From: Mesorhizobium carmichaelinearum
GTDB taxonomy: Bacteria; Pseudomonadota; Alphaproteobacteria; Rhizobiales; Rhizobiaceae
Direction: 5' to 3'
DNA: 39,764 bases
Assembly: GCF_900199455.1 (NCBI RefSeq)
Contig: NZ_FZQR01000041.1
Span: 1-39,764, forward strand
The translations under genes were made by a program, and so were the position numbers. Below the pieces are notes generated by a model. That model was not told the DNA's origin, did no database searches, and saw nothing but the letters and a program-made list of their open reading frames with translations. Shown here one piece after another: positions 8,015 to 15,069 of the stretch; the first letter of the stretch is position 1, and each line of letters opens with the position of its first letter.

Positions 8015-8605
8015 GTGCGACTACATCGATTTATGAAACGAGACGACGGAGGTGTGGTCAACAACCCGTTGCGCGCCAACATTGCACAGACGCTTGAGCG
8101 GGAGAGAGCCAGACGCGGCCTATCCCATATGCACATGGCCGAACTGTTTCGGACCGCCGAGGGCGAAAAACTGGCCTATCGAACCTACATCCAGACCGTA
8201 CGCCAGAAAAACAACGTCACATTGACGACGCTGCAGATCATGGCAAACGGCTTGCAACTGTCTTTTGCAGGACTGCTGGCCGGCGGCAAGAAAGTTCCGG
8301 AATGGGCGCACCGGTTGGACGACAATGCGATCCGCAAGAGGCTGGCACACATCATCGATTTTGAGCGACAACGACGTACTTTGCACCGCTATGAGATGGC
8401 CGAGCTCATCGGCGTGGCGGAGGCGACATACATGAAATTGGAACGCGCGAGCGGCAATATCAGCGTCGACACGATTGCCGCGATCGCCAAAGCGTTGAGG
8501 CTTGATCCAGCGACCTTCCTCTTTTCCGACAAAATTCCGCCAACAACTGATCCACCCGTCATTAACCCAGCCGGGCGCGCAGGTACTCATCTCAGTGAGA
8601 CATGA
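8015..8605 (+). CDS. transcriptional regulator with two XRE-type HTH domains
   Basis: A 196-residue DNA-binding protein with two helix-turn-helix units. The first (about 21-85) starts LRANIAQTLERERARRGLS; the second (about 107-170) is more typical: DFERQRRTLHRYEMAELIGV, ATYMKLERASGNISVDTIAA, IAKALRLDPATFLF. GTG 8015 has AAGG at a spacing of about 8; ATG 8033 is an alternative without a clear ribosome site. The gene lies on the opposite strand to its neighbours, with conserved motif copy A just upstream. By position it is the best candidate to bind that motif and so to control itself and the virB promoter. This link is inferred. Confidence 0.82.
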   Translation: MRLHRFMKRDDGGVVNNPLRANIAQTLERERARRGLSHMHMAELFRTAEGEKLAYRTYIQTVRQKNNVTLTTLQIMANGLQLSFAGLLAGGKKVPEWAHRLDDNAIRKRLAHIIDFERQRRTLHRYEMAELIGVAEATYMKLERASGNISVDTIAAIAKALRLDPATFLFSDKIPPTTDPPVINPAGRAGTHLSET

Positions 8606-8734
8606 GACACCTGCACAACCAGCCCGTCCAGGAGGCAACGACGGTAGCGATCTTGTTCTCGCGAACGGGTTCAGTTGAAAATGGAAACTGACCTCGTCAG
8701 ATGCAAAAGCAGAGTTGGTTCGGATCGGGCAACT

Positions 8735-10042
8735 CTACCCACTAGCTTCTTTTCGCCCGCGGCTGAGGAACGACTGCCATGAAGTGGCGGCAGTCGAGTG
8801 CACTGGAATCCTGATTCCTACGGTTGTGCCGGCACCGGGTGCGCTGTCGATAATAAGTCTTCCTTTCAGCGTCGAGACCATCTGGGAACATGCGGTCAGT
8901 CCAAGGCCAGTATGATTTCCAGCCCGCGTTGAAAAGAATGGGGTCGTCGCTTTTGCAACGATTTCAGGTGGCATGCCTGTGCCCTTATCCGTCACTTCTA
9001 GCATGAGATAACTGCGCGGGAGGAATGGGTGTCGCTTGAGTGTGGCGGAGATGAGAACTCGTTCGTTTCTGACAGTGGATAACGCGGCCAGAGCGTTTTC
9101 TATCAGCTCGTTGACCACCAACCGGAACGGCGCCGCCGGTACAGGGTGCAGGCGCGCTTTGGGATCGACCAAGACTTGCACCAAACTGCTGCGATCGCGC
9201 GTGAGATCCTCGAGCAGTCGGCCGAGCGCCATGGTGCTTGAATCTCGTGGTGCATAGGCGATCTGAAGCACACCGTTGGTGATCGATTCCAGTTCAGCAG
9301 CAGCACTGCGCGCAGCTTCAAGCATTTCGCCGCTCGGCTGCATGTCTGGTTGTGCGTGCTCAAGAAAAAGCCTCAAGGCGGTAATACGCGATCGGGTCAT
9401 ATGCGCGAACAGCGAAGCGAACGAGCGCATATGCTGGTCACGGCGATTGGCTAGCGCATAGCGCTGATGGATAACAAGATAGAAGGTGGCGCCCAGGCCA
9501 AGCGCGATCGCGAAGATGAACCAGTTGCGCGAGGCCGCGATGTCGATGCTGGCTGTCTGCTGCAAGGTGGCACTGTGATCAACGGTAGAGCTGGAAATCT
9601 CGTAAATTGACTGTTCCAGCTTGGCCATGTCGGCAATGGCCTGGCTGTAGTTCTTGCGCGCTGAAACAAGAGGGGCAATTTTCTGTTCGAGGCTGAGGCG
9701 AATTCCGCCTAAGAGCTCGGCATCGTGGTCGGGAAAAAAGCGGTTCAGATAGGGCAGGTTTTCCAACTGCGCGACGTTGACGCTCACCAACGCCATTTGT
9801 CGATCGATGTCCGCATCAAGCTTCCCCGTCTCGTCGGCAATGCGAAGATAGCCATAGACCCGTATAAGGCGCTCGCGAATCTGTGCCGCGCGCCACTGAA
9901 TCTCGAAAGTCTGATTGAGGATGGCATCCGTCTCCTGACGGTAGCGGTTCGATTGGATGAATGTCCAAGCGCTCAGCCCAAGCGCTGCAGCCATGCCGAG
10001 ATACGGCAGAACAGTGAGCAAACGGCCGTTGAACAACTTCAT
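8735..10042 (-). CDS. membrane sensor histidine kinase
   Basis: 435 residues from ATG 10042. Transmembrane segments lie at about 8-28 and 174-190, enclosing a helical periplasmic sensor of about 145 residues. A dimerisation region follows with His214 (LFAHMTRSRITALRLF) as the likely phosphate acceptor. The ATPase domain has the N-box LVVNELIENALAAL, VTDKGTGMP and NHTGLGLTACSQMVSTLKG, ending in a TVGIRIP strand. The start overlaps the stop of the preceding gene as ATGA, so it is the last gene of a coupled four-gene operon and probably phosphorylates the response regulator encoded first. The preceding periplasmic protein may be its ligand-sensing partner. Confidence 0.88.
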   Translation of the reverse strand: MKLFNGRLLTVLPYLGMAAALGLSAWTFIQSNRYRQETDAILNQTFEIQWRAAQIRERLIRVYGYLRIADETGKLDADIDRQMALVSVNVAQLENLPYLNRFFPDHDAELLGGIRLSLEQKIAPLVSARKNYSQAIADMAKLEQSIYEISSSTVDHSATLQQTASIDIAASRNWFIFAIALGLGATFYLVIHQRYALANRRDQHMRSFASLFAHMTRSRITALRLFLEHAQPDMQPSGEMLEAARSAAAELESITNGVLQIAYAPRDSSTMALGRLLEDLTRDRSSLVQVLVDPKARLHPVPAAPFRLVVNELIENALAALSTVRNERVLISATLKRHPFLPRSYLMLEVTDKGTGMPPEIVAKATTPFFSTRAGNHTGLGLTACSQMVSTLKGRLIIDSAPGAGTTVGIRIPVHSTAATSWQSFLSRGRKEASG

Positions 10043-10593
10043 TGCGAGGCGCGCAGGATGACTGGGAAAAACACCCAGATCGAATTTCTTGCGGGAACAT
10101 ATGAAGCGGGCAATTGGTCGAAGGGCCAAACAATGAAGATGGGGCCTTTCTCCACCATGCTGATCGGGCGAAAATCCTGGCCCGGCGCGCAATGCGGGTT
10201 GGCGCTTTCGTTCTCGTTGCAACGACGCTCGACCGCCAGGATCGGATTATATGACCGAATTTCGTCCATACGAATATCGGAAACGAAATTGTCAAAGGCG
10301 ACGACTTTGACCTCCTGCGCCGCGGTGATTCCGGCCTTGGCAAGCACGTTTGCAAGTAGTGGCCCACGATATTCGATTTTCTCGTTGTCGCTCGTCCAGG
10401 GCGTGCGCGTGTCATAGGTCTGTTGCGGAAACTCTGCCTGCAGCTGCTTGACCGAAAAGACCGCGATGGTCTTGCCACTGGCGTCTTGAACCGATACTTG
10501 GTTGGGATCGAGGGGAATTTCTTCGGCGGCGCTGGCGAGCGGAATGGCTAGCGCAAATATGACGGCGAGAGCATTACGCAACATCTTCCACAT
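10039..10593 (-). CDS. periplasmic SUOX-fold (molybdopterin oxidoreductase-like) protein
   Basis: About 184 residues. A signal peptide (MLRNALAVIFALAIPLASAA) is followed by the small sulfite-oxidase-type fold: VFSVKQLQAEFP, TPWTSDNEKIEYRGPLLANV, VVAFDNFVSDI and GPIFIVWPFD. The cysteine that binds molybdenum in true enzymes is not seen at the expected place, so a binding or sensory role is more likely than catalysis. Two starts are possible, 10593 and 10584; the second has GGAAG upstream. It overlaps the preceding methyltransferase end by 11-20 bases and its TGA overlaps the kinase ATG. A periplasmic sensor subunit for the kinase is the natural reading of this context, but it is inference. Confidence 0.75.
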   Translation of the reverse strand: MWKMLRNALAVIFALAIPLASAAEEIPLDPNQVSVQDASGKTIAVFSVKQLQAEFPQQTYDTRTPWTSDNEKIEYRGPLLANVLAKAGITAAQEVKVVAFDNFVSDIRMDEIRSYNPILAVERRCNENESANPHCAPGQDFRPISMVEKGPIFIVWPFDQLPASYVPARNSIWVFFPVILRASQ

Positions 10594-11283
10594 CCTCGTA
10601 TTCGCGGGGTCCATCGTTCTTGGCGAAGAGCACGCAAGGTCCTCGGGAACCGCGCGGATCGTAGGCAAATCCCTTTTCTGCCAGGGCAAGCGTGATGTTG
10701 CGGACGCCGTCAAGGCCATAAAGATGGTCGTGCAACTCAAGAAAGATGCGTTCGACGCCGGGCAGCTCGGCATCCTGCAGAAGTTCTTTCTCAGCACCTT
10801 CAATGTCCATGACGAGGGCGTTTATTCGATGATCAGTGATGAAACGATCGACGTCCGCCGAGAGGATCGAAAGCTCGCGCTCGTATGGTCCCTGGTCTTT
10901 GTCCGTGGAAGACATCCAAAGGTCGCGGCGAACGTAGAAGGTGAAGGGCCGCGGCGGGCCCGCTGTTAGGATACCCTGGGAATATGTGACATTGTCGAGA
11001 TCGTTGGCCGCTATCACGCGCTTGGCTAGTTCCGCTGTTGCCGGATTTGCTTCAAAAGCCCATACCTGAACGCCGGGGATTTTCGCGATCAGTGCGGTGA
11101 TGATGCCGATGCCGGACCCTAGCTCCAGTACGCGATCGCACGCCTTGACCGCCCTGAAGATCCACTTCGCTTCCTTCGCTTCATAGCTCTGGCTTTGAAG
11201 CGCTCGCCAAATGACCGGCGAAACATCCCGCGGTTCACGGGGACCTTGATCCCATGTACGGTTAGAGAGGCCATCGCCATCAT
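10574..11283 (-). pseudogene. FkbM-family methyltransferase, apparent 1-nt frameshift near the start
   Basis: The main frame carries the Rossmann methyltransferase core: DRVLELGSGIGIITALIAK (SAM-binding motif I), VWAFEANPATAELAKRVI, NALVMDIEGAEKELL and VERIFLELHDHLYGL. The natural start is ATG 11283, overlapping the response-regulator stop as ATGA, and reads MMAMASLTVHGIKVPVN. That frame joins the main one (VSPVIWRALQSQSYEAKEAK) only if one G is added to the GGG run near 11229-11231. No in-frame start exists in the main frame just downstream, so either the gene is broken or a base is missing from the sequence. FkbM enzymes are O-methyltransferases acting on sugars or small molecules; the substrate here is unknown. 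Confidence 0.78.
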
Positions 11284-11909
11284 AGCCCCTGTGGGAGCGG
11301 GTGACCTTGCCGCATGAGCTTGGCGCGTGCCTGCTTGTAATATTTCTCGGCCGAGCCGGCATCAATGGCGAGCCGATCGGCCATGAGCGAAAAGATCTCC
11401 TTGCGTTTCACCCCGGGTGCGCGGTGCGCCATCATGTCGATGGCCTCCTGCTCGCGCGGCGTAAGAACGGAAAAGCGGTAATCGGGTTTGGTCATGACGG
11501 CCCGCGATAGGCGCAAGGAGAATCCCTTGGTGGAAATATCGTCCAGAACGTCGTTGAACACGCCGGGCGCAAGGCCGGTCTTGCCGAGATAGGCGGCGGC
11601 GCCGATTCGCCGGAAACCATCTGCCTCGCAACGGTTGTCGGAACCGGTTACGACAATATGGATTGCACTGGGTGAAGCCTCGATGATCCGGTCGACGACA
11701 GCGACGCGATCGCCTTGTGAAGTGGGATCAAAACCGGGCAAGCCCGGATCGATAACGACAAGATCGAAATGGCCGTTTTGAAGCTCAACGGTCGCGATGT
11801 TCAGCGTTTCCGCGCCCAGGACGACGCACTTTTCGAAGCTTGCTTGCACTTCATTCATCAGAGCCAGGCGCATAAGCGTCTGGTCTTCGACCACCAGGGC
11901 ACGAAACAT
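11280..11909 (-). CDS. response regulator, receiver plus LuxR-type HTH
   Basis: 209 residues. The receiver domain begins FRALVVEDQTLMRLALMNEV (acidic Glu8-Asp9 pocket) with the phosphate-acceptor Asp in FDLVVIDPGLPGFD and the conserved Thr and Lys in IHIVVTGSD and AAYLGKTGL. The C-terminal DNA-binding part starts SVLTPREQEAIDMMAHRAPG and continues to AEKYYKQARAKLMRQG, a LuxR/NarL-type helix-turn-helix. It is the first gene of the RR, methyltransferase, SUOX-fold, kinase operon and is probably the partner of the kinase. Its targets may include the flanking secretion genes, but the sequence does not show this. Confidence 0.87.
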   Translation of the reverse strand: MFRALVVEDQTLMRLALMNEVQASFEKCVVLGAETLNIATVELQNGHFDLVVIDPGLPGFDPTSQGDRVAVVDRIIEASPSAIHIVVTGSDNRCEADGFRRIGAAAYLGKTGLAPGVFNDVLDDISTKGFSLRLSRAVMTKPDYRFSVLTPREQEAIDMMAHRAPGVKRKEIFSLMADRLAIDAGSAEKYYKQARAKLMRQGHPLPQGL

Positions 11910-11973
11910 TGAAAGCCAGTCCTTCTATGCAGGCGCCCCCGCCCTGTCTTTCAGAAATGGTCGCTTCAAAAAA

Positions 11974-11989
11974 GGGATGGTCCCATCCC
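11974..11989. promoter_or_regulatory. short inverted repeat between divergent genes
   Basis: GGGATGG-TC-CCATCCC is a perfect 7-bp inverted repeat with a 2-base centre, located 65 bp upstream of the response regulator start and 60 bp upstream of the gene at 12049. Position and symmetry fit an operator for a dimeric regulator, possibly the response regulator itself. Confidence 0.4.
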
Positions 11990-12048
11990 TATTTTTCCTC
12001 ACCTCCCGAGGTATCTGTGTCTGACCGATGTAAGCCAGGAGCAAGACG

Positions 12049-12393
12049 ATGCCTATTCAACTGGTCTGCAGCAACCGACGGATGGCGGCGGCGGAAGGCG
12101 TCGCGAAACTGATTGCGGAACATCGTCAGAGCGTCGCTGAGCTTGAAAGTGTCGGCAAGCGAGCGATGGAGGCCGATGGTGCGGACGCGATCTTGCTTGG
12201 TCAAAAGCTGGACGCGGTCATGGCGGAAGAGGCCGCGGTGCGAAGGCGTGCTGCCATCGCTCCAGTAGCCACTATCGCGGAAATCAAAATGAAGGCTGCT
12301 TATTTCCAACAACTGACGGCTCATGGCTGGTGCGAGATTGACGTCGACGATTTGCGCGCGTTGCTCGGTTCTTTCACGAAATTGCAGTCCTAG
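12049..12393 (+). CDS. hypothetical protein (114 aa)
   Basis: ATG 12049 has AGGAG at a good distance. The protein is mostly helical (GVAKLIAEHRQSVAELESVG; AVMAEEAAVRRRAAIAPVAT) with no signal peptide, so it is likely cytosolic. Its stop overlaps by 4 bases the stop of a minus-strand gene. The family is not recognised. It diverges from the response regulator operon and may share the inverted-repeat control site at 11974. Confidence 0.65.
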   Translation: MPIQLVCSNRRMAAAEGVAKLIAEHRQSVAELESVGKRAMEADGADAILLGQKLDAVMAEEAAVRRRAAIAPVATIAEIKMKAAYFQQLTAHGWCEIDVDDLRALLGSFTKLQS

Positions 12394-12554
12394 GGGAACA
12401 GCGCCGAAATCCATGAGGCCAAGGTATTCCAGGCCAGGTAGATGCCCGCCGGTACCAAGATGATCGCGATGAATGCGATAGCATCGCCGATGGCGCCGTC
12501 GGTGCGTCCTTCCACGGGATAGTAATATTTGTGGGCCTCATCGTCGTGCTTCAT
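12390..12554 (-). CDS. small single-span membrane protein (54 aa)
   Basis: MKHDDEAHKYYYPVEGR is a hydrophilic N-terminus followed by one long hydrophobic span (AIGDAIAFIAIILVPAGIYL) and a short tail AWNTLASWISALFP. It starts at ATG 12554, overlapping the stop of the upstream nuclease-fold gene as TAATG, so it is translationally coupled and the last gene of a three-gene minus-strand unit that faces virB1. Role unknown; perhaps an accessory of the secretion channel. Confidence 0.65.
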   Translation of the reverse strand: MKHDDEAHKYYYPVEGRTDGAIGDAIAFIAIILVPAGIYLAWNTLASWISALFP

Positions 12555-13105
12555 TATTGTATCTCCGACCGCTTGTTTAGCAGCAGCTGAACAGGATGTT
12601 GAAACATCTTGCGCCACAGACCTGTGCGTTTCATCTTAGCATTGATTTCCGCGACAAGGTAGTTCTCATTGACGGCTTTGCCCTTTGCTGTCGTTGCAGC
12701 AAACGCGTATCCGGTTGCTATGAGCGCGGTGCCAACGTCAATTGTTTCGCCATTCAGCTGCGCACCGCAAACGACAAAAACCGCCTTGTCCAGGGCGTAT
12801 CCGATCGGCTGGCATGTCACCGCGGCGCTATCGAACAGGGCAGCGAGGTGCGCCAGCGAGGCATTCCCGCAATCGACTTTGTTACCATTTGACTCTTCGG
12901 CTGATGTGCCGCGAAGACATGACTGGACGCCATAAAGCCGGAAAGTGCGATCTCCGTCGCGCCAGGTATCTCCGGTCAGCAGTTGAGCCGATTTCGATAC
13001 CGCGAAGGGCGTTGGTGGGGCAGCATCGGTGGCATCCTGCGCGTGGACCTGGGCCCATCCGCACACCGAAAATGCCGCCAGCACTGCGAAGCTCGCCCGT
13101 CTCAT
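12554..13105 (-). CDS. exported SNase-like (thermonuclease-fold) protein, active site degenerate
   Basis: 183 residues with a signal peptide (MRRASFAVLAAFSVCGWAQV, then HAQ cleavage). The staphylococcal-nuclease fold is suggested by GDTWRDGDRTFRLYG at its start and by NAKMKRTGLWRKMFQHP at its end. In active members the RLxG is followed by I-D-x-P-E, giving the calcium-binding Asp and catalytic Glu. Here that stretch is RLYGVQSCLRG, so both are missing and nuclease activity is doubtful. The two Cys (SC, DC) could form a disulfide. Its start overlaps the upstream gene stop as ATGA. Such proteins are frequent next to VirB-type loci. Confidence 0.72.
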   Translation of the reverse strand: MRRASFAVLAAFSVCGWAQVHAQDATDAAPPTPFAVSKSAQLLTGDTWRDGDRTFRLYGVQSCLRGTSAEESNGNKVDCGNASLAHLAALFDSAAVTCQPIGYALDKAVFVVCGAQLNGETIDVGTALIATGYAFAATTAKGKAVNENYLVAEINAKMKRTGLWRKMFQHPVQLLLNKRSEIQ

Positions 13106-13704
13106 TCCTGGAACTGTCCACCGAGGTCGGCAGAGTGCTCCAGATCCGGGCGCAGCGACTTGCCGTCCTTGTTGCGTCCGATTGCGGCCATGTCGAAGAA
13201 AACCATTTCGTCATCGTCGTAGGCGACGTTGTACGGGTCGTTTGTATTGCCCGCACCAACGAGAGAAAAACACGACACGGCGTCGGGTTCCCCCTTCCTG
13301 CTCTGCAGCACAAGCGTTTTGCAAAGCACGACAGAAGCACGATGGTTGTAGATTCCTTCTTCATAGTCCTGCGCGGCCTTCGTGCAGTCCCACTCCTGCG
13401 TCTTGTAGGTAATCTTTGGTTTTGGGCAGGCCGCGAGGCCGCGCAGTCGATACGTCACTCCGTTGATGACGCGCTCGGTCGCCGATGGCACCTTAACCGG
13501 CGAGATGAGGGTCGCCGCGTCGCGCCGAAAGAGCGCGCCTTTCGCATCGTAGCGCTCATAGACGAACACCTTCTCGCCCGGCTTGGCAAACTGGAGCAGG
13601 TAGTGTTCCGACGGCTGCGCGAAAGCGCTTGGGGCGTCGGCGCCGGCAGCATAAGCCGCGGTGGCCTGGAGCAGCAAAGCCGTGCAAAGGGCAATCTGTT
13701 TCAT
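13102..13704 (-). CDS. exported hypothetical protein (200 aa)
   Basis: Starts at ATG 13704 with signal peptide MKQIALCTALLLQATAAYAA. The mature protein has beta-rich segments (EKVFVYERYDAKGALFRRD; VINGVTYRLRGLAACPKPK) and four Cys, consistent with the periplasm. No family is recognised. It is the first gene of the minus-strand unit divergent from virB1, and its promoter region contains both inverted motif copies at 13734-13777, so it is probably co-regulated with the secretion operon. Confidence 0.65.
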   Translation of the reverse strand: MKQIALCTALLLQATAAYAAGADAPSAFAQPSEHYLLQFAKPGEKVFVYERYDAKGALFRRDAATLISPVKVPSATERVINGVTYRLRGLAACPKPKITYKTQEWDCTKAAQDYEEGIYNHRASVVLCKTLVLQSRKGEPDAVSCFSLVGAGNTNDPYNVAYDDDEMVFFDMAAIGRNKDGKSLRPDLEHSADLGGQFQE

Positions 13705-13733
13705 CGAAATCCGACCCTGCGGTGCATATGGTG

Positions 13734-13777
13734 TTGACACTTTACTAGGGCTGCGTGTAGCCATAGTAAAGTGTTAA
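13734..13777. promoter_or_regulatory. divergent promoter/operator of virB1 and the exported-protein operon
   Basis: Two copies of the 17-bp motif face each other: TTGACACTTTACTAGGG at 13734-13750 and, on the minus strand, TTAACACTTTACTATGG at 13777-13761. Together they form a perfect 11-bp inverted repeat ACACTTTACTA / TAGTAAAGTGT (13737-13747 and 13764-13774) with a 16-base gap, close to two helical turns between centres. A third copy lies at 7958. The virB1 ATG (13792) is only 15 bp beyond the right copy, so a protein bound here would block or position RNA polymerase for virB1. Confidence 0.65.
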
Positions 13778-13791
13778 ATTTTGGCGACAGT

Positions 13792-14445
13792 ATGAACACT
13801 CGAACAGCTCTCCTGCTCACCCTGTGTGCCGCTACAATGCCCTTGGAAGCTCACGGCCGGGATCTGGCATCAGACCGCGTCGCAGTCGCCTTTGCAACGC
13901 CGGCGCAAGCCCTTCCCTCAGTCGGGGCGCAGGGGCCTGGGGCGTGCAAGACCGGGAACCGTACTGAAGCCGCCGAACTTGTGCGTTCAATCGCGCGGGA
14001 TGAAGGCTTCGACGCCGATCTGGCCGAGGCGATTGCATGGGCTGAAAGCGATCTCGGCGCCAATCAGGGTCCGTCCAAGGCCGGAGCCCTTGGGATCATG
14101 CAATTGATGCCGGGGACGGCGGCCGATCTCGGCGTGAGCGACCGTTGCGATACGCAGGCGAACGTTCGGGCTGGCTTGCGCTATCTGAAGTCACTCTATG
14201 ACGAGTTCCAGGATCCGCTGCTGATGCTGGCGGCTTACAACGCCGGGCCCAACAGCGTCTACAAGGCGCAAGGGATTCCGGTGAATCCGGAGACGGCGGA
14301 ATACATCGTGAAAATACTGAACCGCTGGAAGTTCGGCGGTGTTGTGAAGAAGCCCGTCCTGACCAAATCCGAAATGCTCGCGGCCGCTCCGCCAGCAAGC
14401 GGAGACGCTTGGCAGGAGGGTCACGTCATGGATTTCGGCAACTGA
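13792..14445 (+). CDS. virB1: VirB1-like lytic transglycosylase
   Basis: 217 residues from ATG 13792; an upstream GTG at 13771 lies inside the operator and is less likely. The signal peptide (MNTRTALLLTLCAATMPLEA) leads to an SLT domain: AEAIAWAESDLGAN with catalytic Glu85, then AGALGIMQLMPGTAADLG, VRAGLRYLKSLYDEF, LMLAAYNAGPNSVY and ETAEYIVKILNRW. It cuts peptidoglycan glycan strands so that the type IV secretion channel can be built. First gene of the virB operon, 12 bp before virB2. Confidence 0.92.
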   Translation: MNTRTALLLTLCAATMPLEAHGRDLASDRVAVAFATPAQALPSVGAQGPGACKTGNRTEAAELVRSIARDEGFDADLAEAIAWAESDLGANQGPSKAGALGIMQLMPGTAADLGVSDRCDTQANVRAGLRYLKSLYDEFQDPLLMLAAYNAGPNSVYKAQGIPVNPETAEYIVKILNRWKFGGVVKKPVLTKSEMLAAAPPASGDAWQEGHVMDFGN

Positions 14446-14457
14446 AAGGAGCCAAGG

Positions 14458-14772
14458 GTGGAATACAGGAAAGCGGGCAAATTTGCCCTGAAATTGGCCT
14501 TGGCCTCGGCGGTCGGAATAGCTCTGGCGCCAGCCACCGCATACGCCCAGTCGGCCGCGCCCGTCGAAAACGTGCTCGAGTGGTTCGTCGGAGTTCTGCA
14601 GGGCAGCATAGCGCGCTCATTTGCCATTATCGCAGTCTGTTTTCTTGGCTTCCTCGCCATGACGGGCCGGCTGGCTTGGATGATGGCTTTCTCCATCATC
14701 ATCGGCATCGCTCTGATCTTCGGCGCCGCGCAGCTGGTGGATGCGGTTCGCGCGACTGCGGGAGGCAGCTGA
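14458..14772 (+). CDS. virB2: VirB2-like pilin
   Basis: 104 residues from GTG 14458, with AAGGAG upstream. A long signal region (residues 1-31, ending ATAYAQSAA) is followed by two hydrophobic helices (SIARSFAIIAVCFLGFLAMT; AWMMAFSIIIGIALIFGAAQ) joined by a short basic loop (GRL), the hallmark of VirB2/TrbC prepilins. The processed protein forms the conjugative pilus. Three bases separate it from virB3. Confidence 0.92.
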   Translation: MEYRKAGKFALKLALASAVGIALAPATAYAQSAAPVENVLEWFVGVLQGSIARSFAIIAVCFLGFLAMTGRLAWMMAFSIIIGIALIFGAAQLVDAVRATAGGS

Positions 14773-14775
14773 CGC

Positions 14776-15069
14776 ATGGAGGATGAGGAAGTCTATGTCG
14801 AGCCGGTCAGCCTGCCGCTGACACGCCCGCCGATGAAATGGGGGGTGCGATATGAAGTTTTTGCACTCAACGGCATCCTGGCGGTGATCGGCTTTATCGC
14901 CACGAGCAGCTTCATGCTCGGTCTTGGCGTGTTCGGCGTGGTGCATCTGGTCAGCGCATATCTGTGCCAGCGCGATCCCTACATCTTTCATATTTTCGAG
15001 CGGCGCGTCTCCAAACGCGGAGCGGTGGCGAACCTCACTTTCTGGGGGGCGAGGAGCTATTCGCCATGA
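14776..15069 (+). CDS. virB3: VirB3-like inner-membrane protein
   Basis: 97 residues. The N-terminal VEPVSLPLTRPPMKWGV motif with PLTRPP is diagnostic for VirB3/TrbD. One or two hydrophobic spans follow (FALNGILAVIGFIATSSFML). VirB3 anchors and works with VirB4 at the inner membrane complex. Its TGA overlaps the virB4 ATG as ATGA. Confidence 0.92.
   Translation: MEDEEVYVEPVSLPLTRPPMKWGVRYEVFALNGILAVIGFIATSSFMLGLGVFGVVHLVSAYLCQRDPYIFHIFERRVSKRGAVANLTFWGARSYSP

Noticed and set aside
12742..13737. A 331-codon open frame on the plus strand opposite the nuclease-fold and exported-protein genes
   Set aside because: Antisense shadow: the minus-strand genes have signal peptides, coupled starts and a better composition; the plus frame has no motif and a very Arg/Pro-rich sequence.
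13734..13739. TTGACA alone as the -35 box explaining the conserved motif
   Set aside because: Conservation runs over 17 bp and one copy has TTAACA; the symmetry fits an operator better, although a -35 role can coexist.
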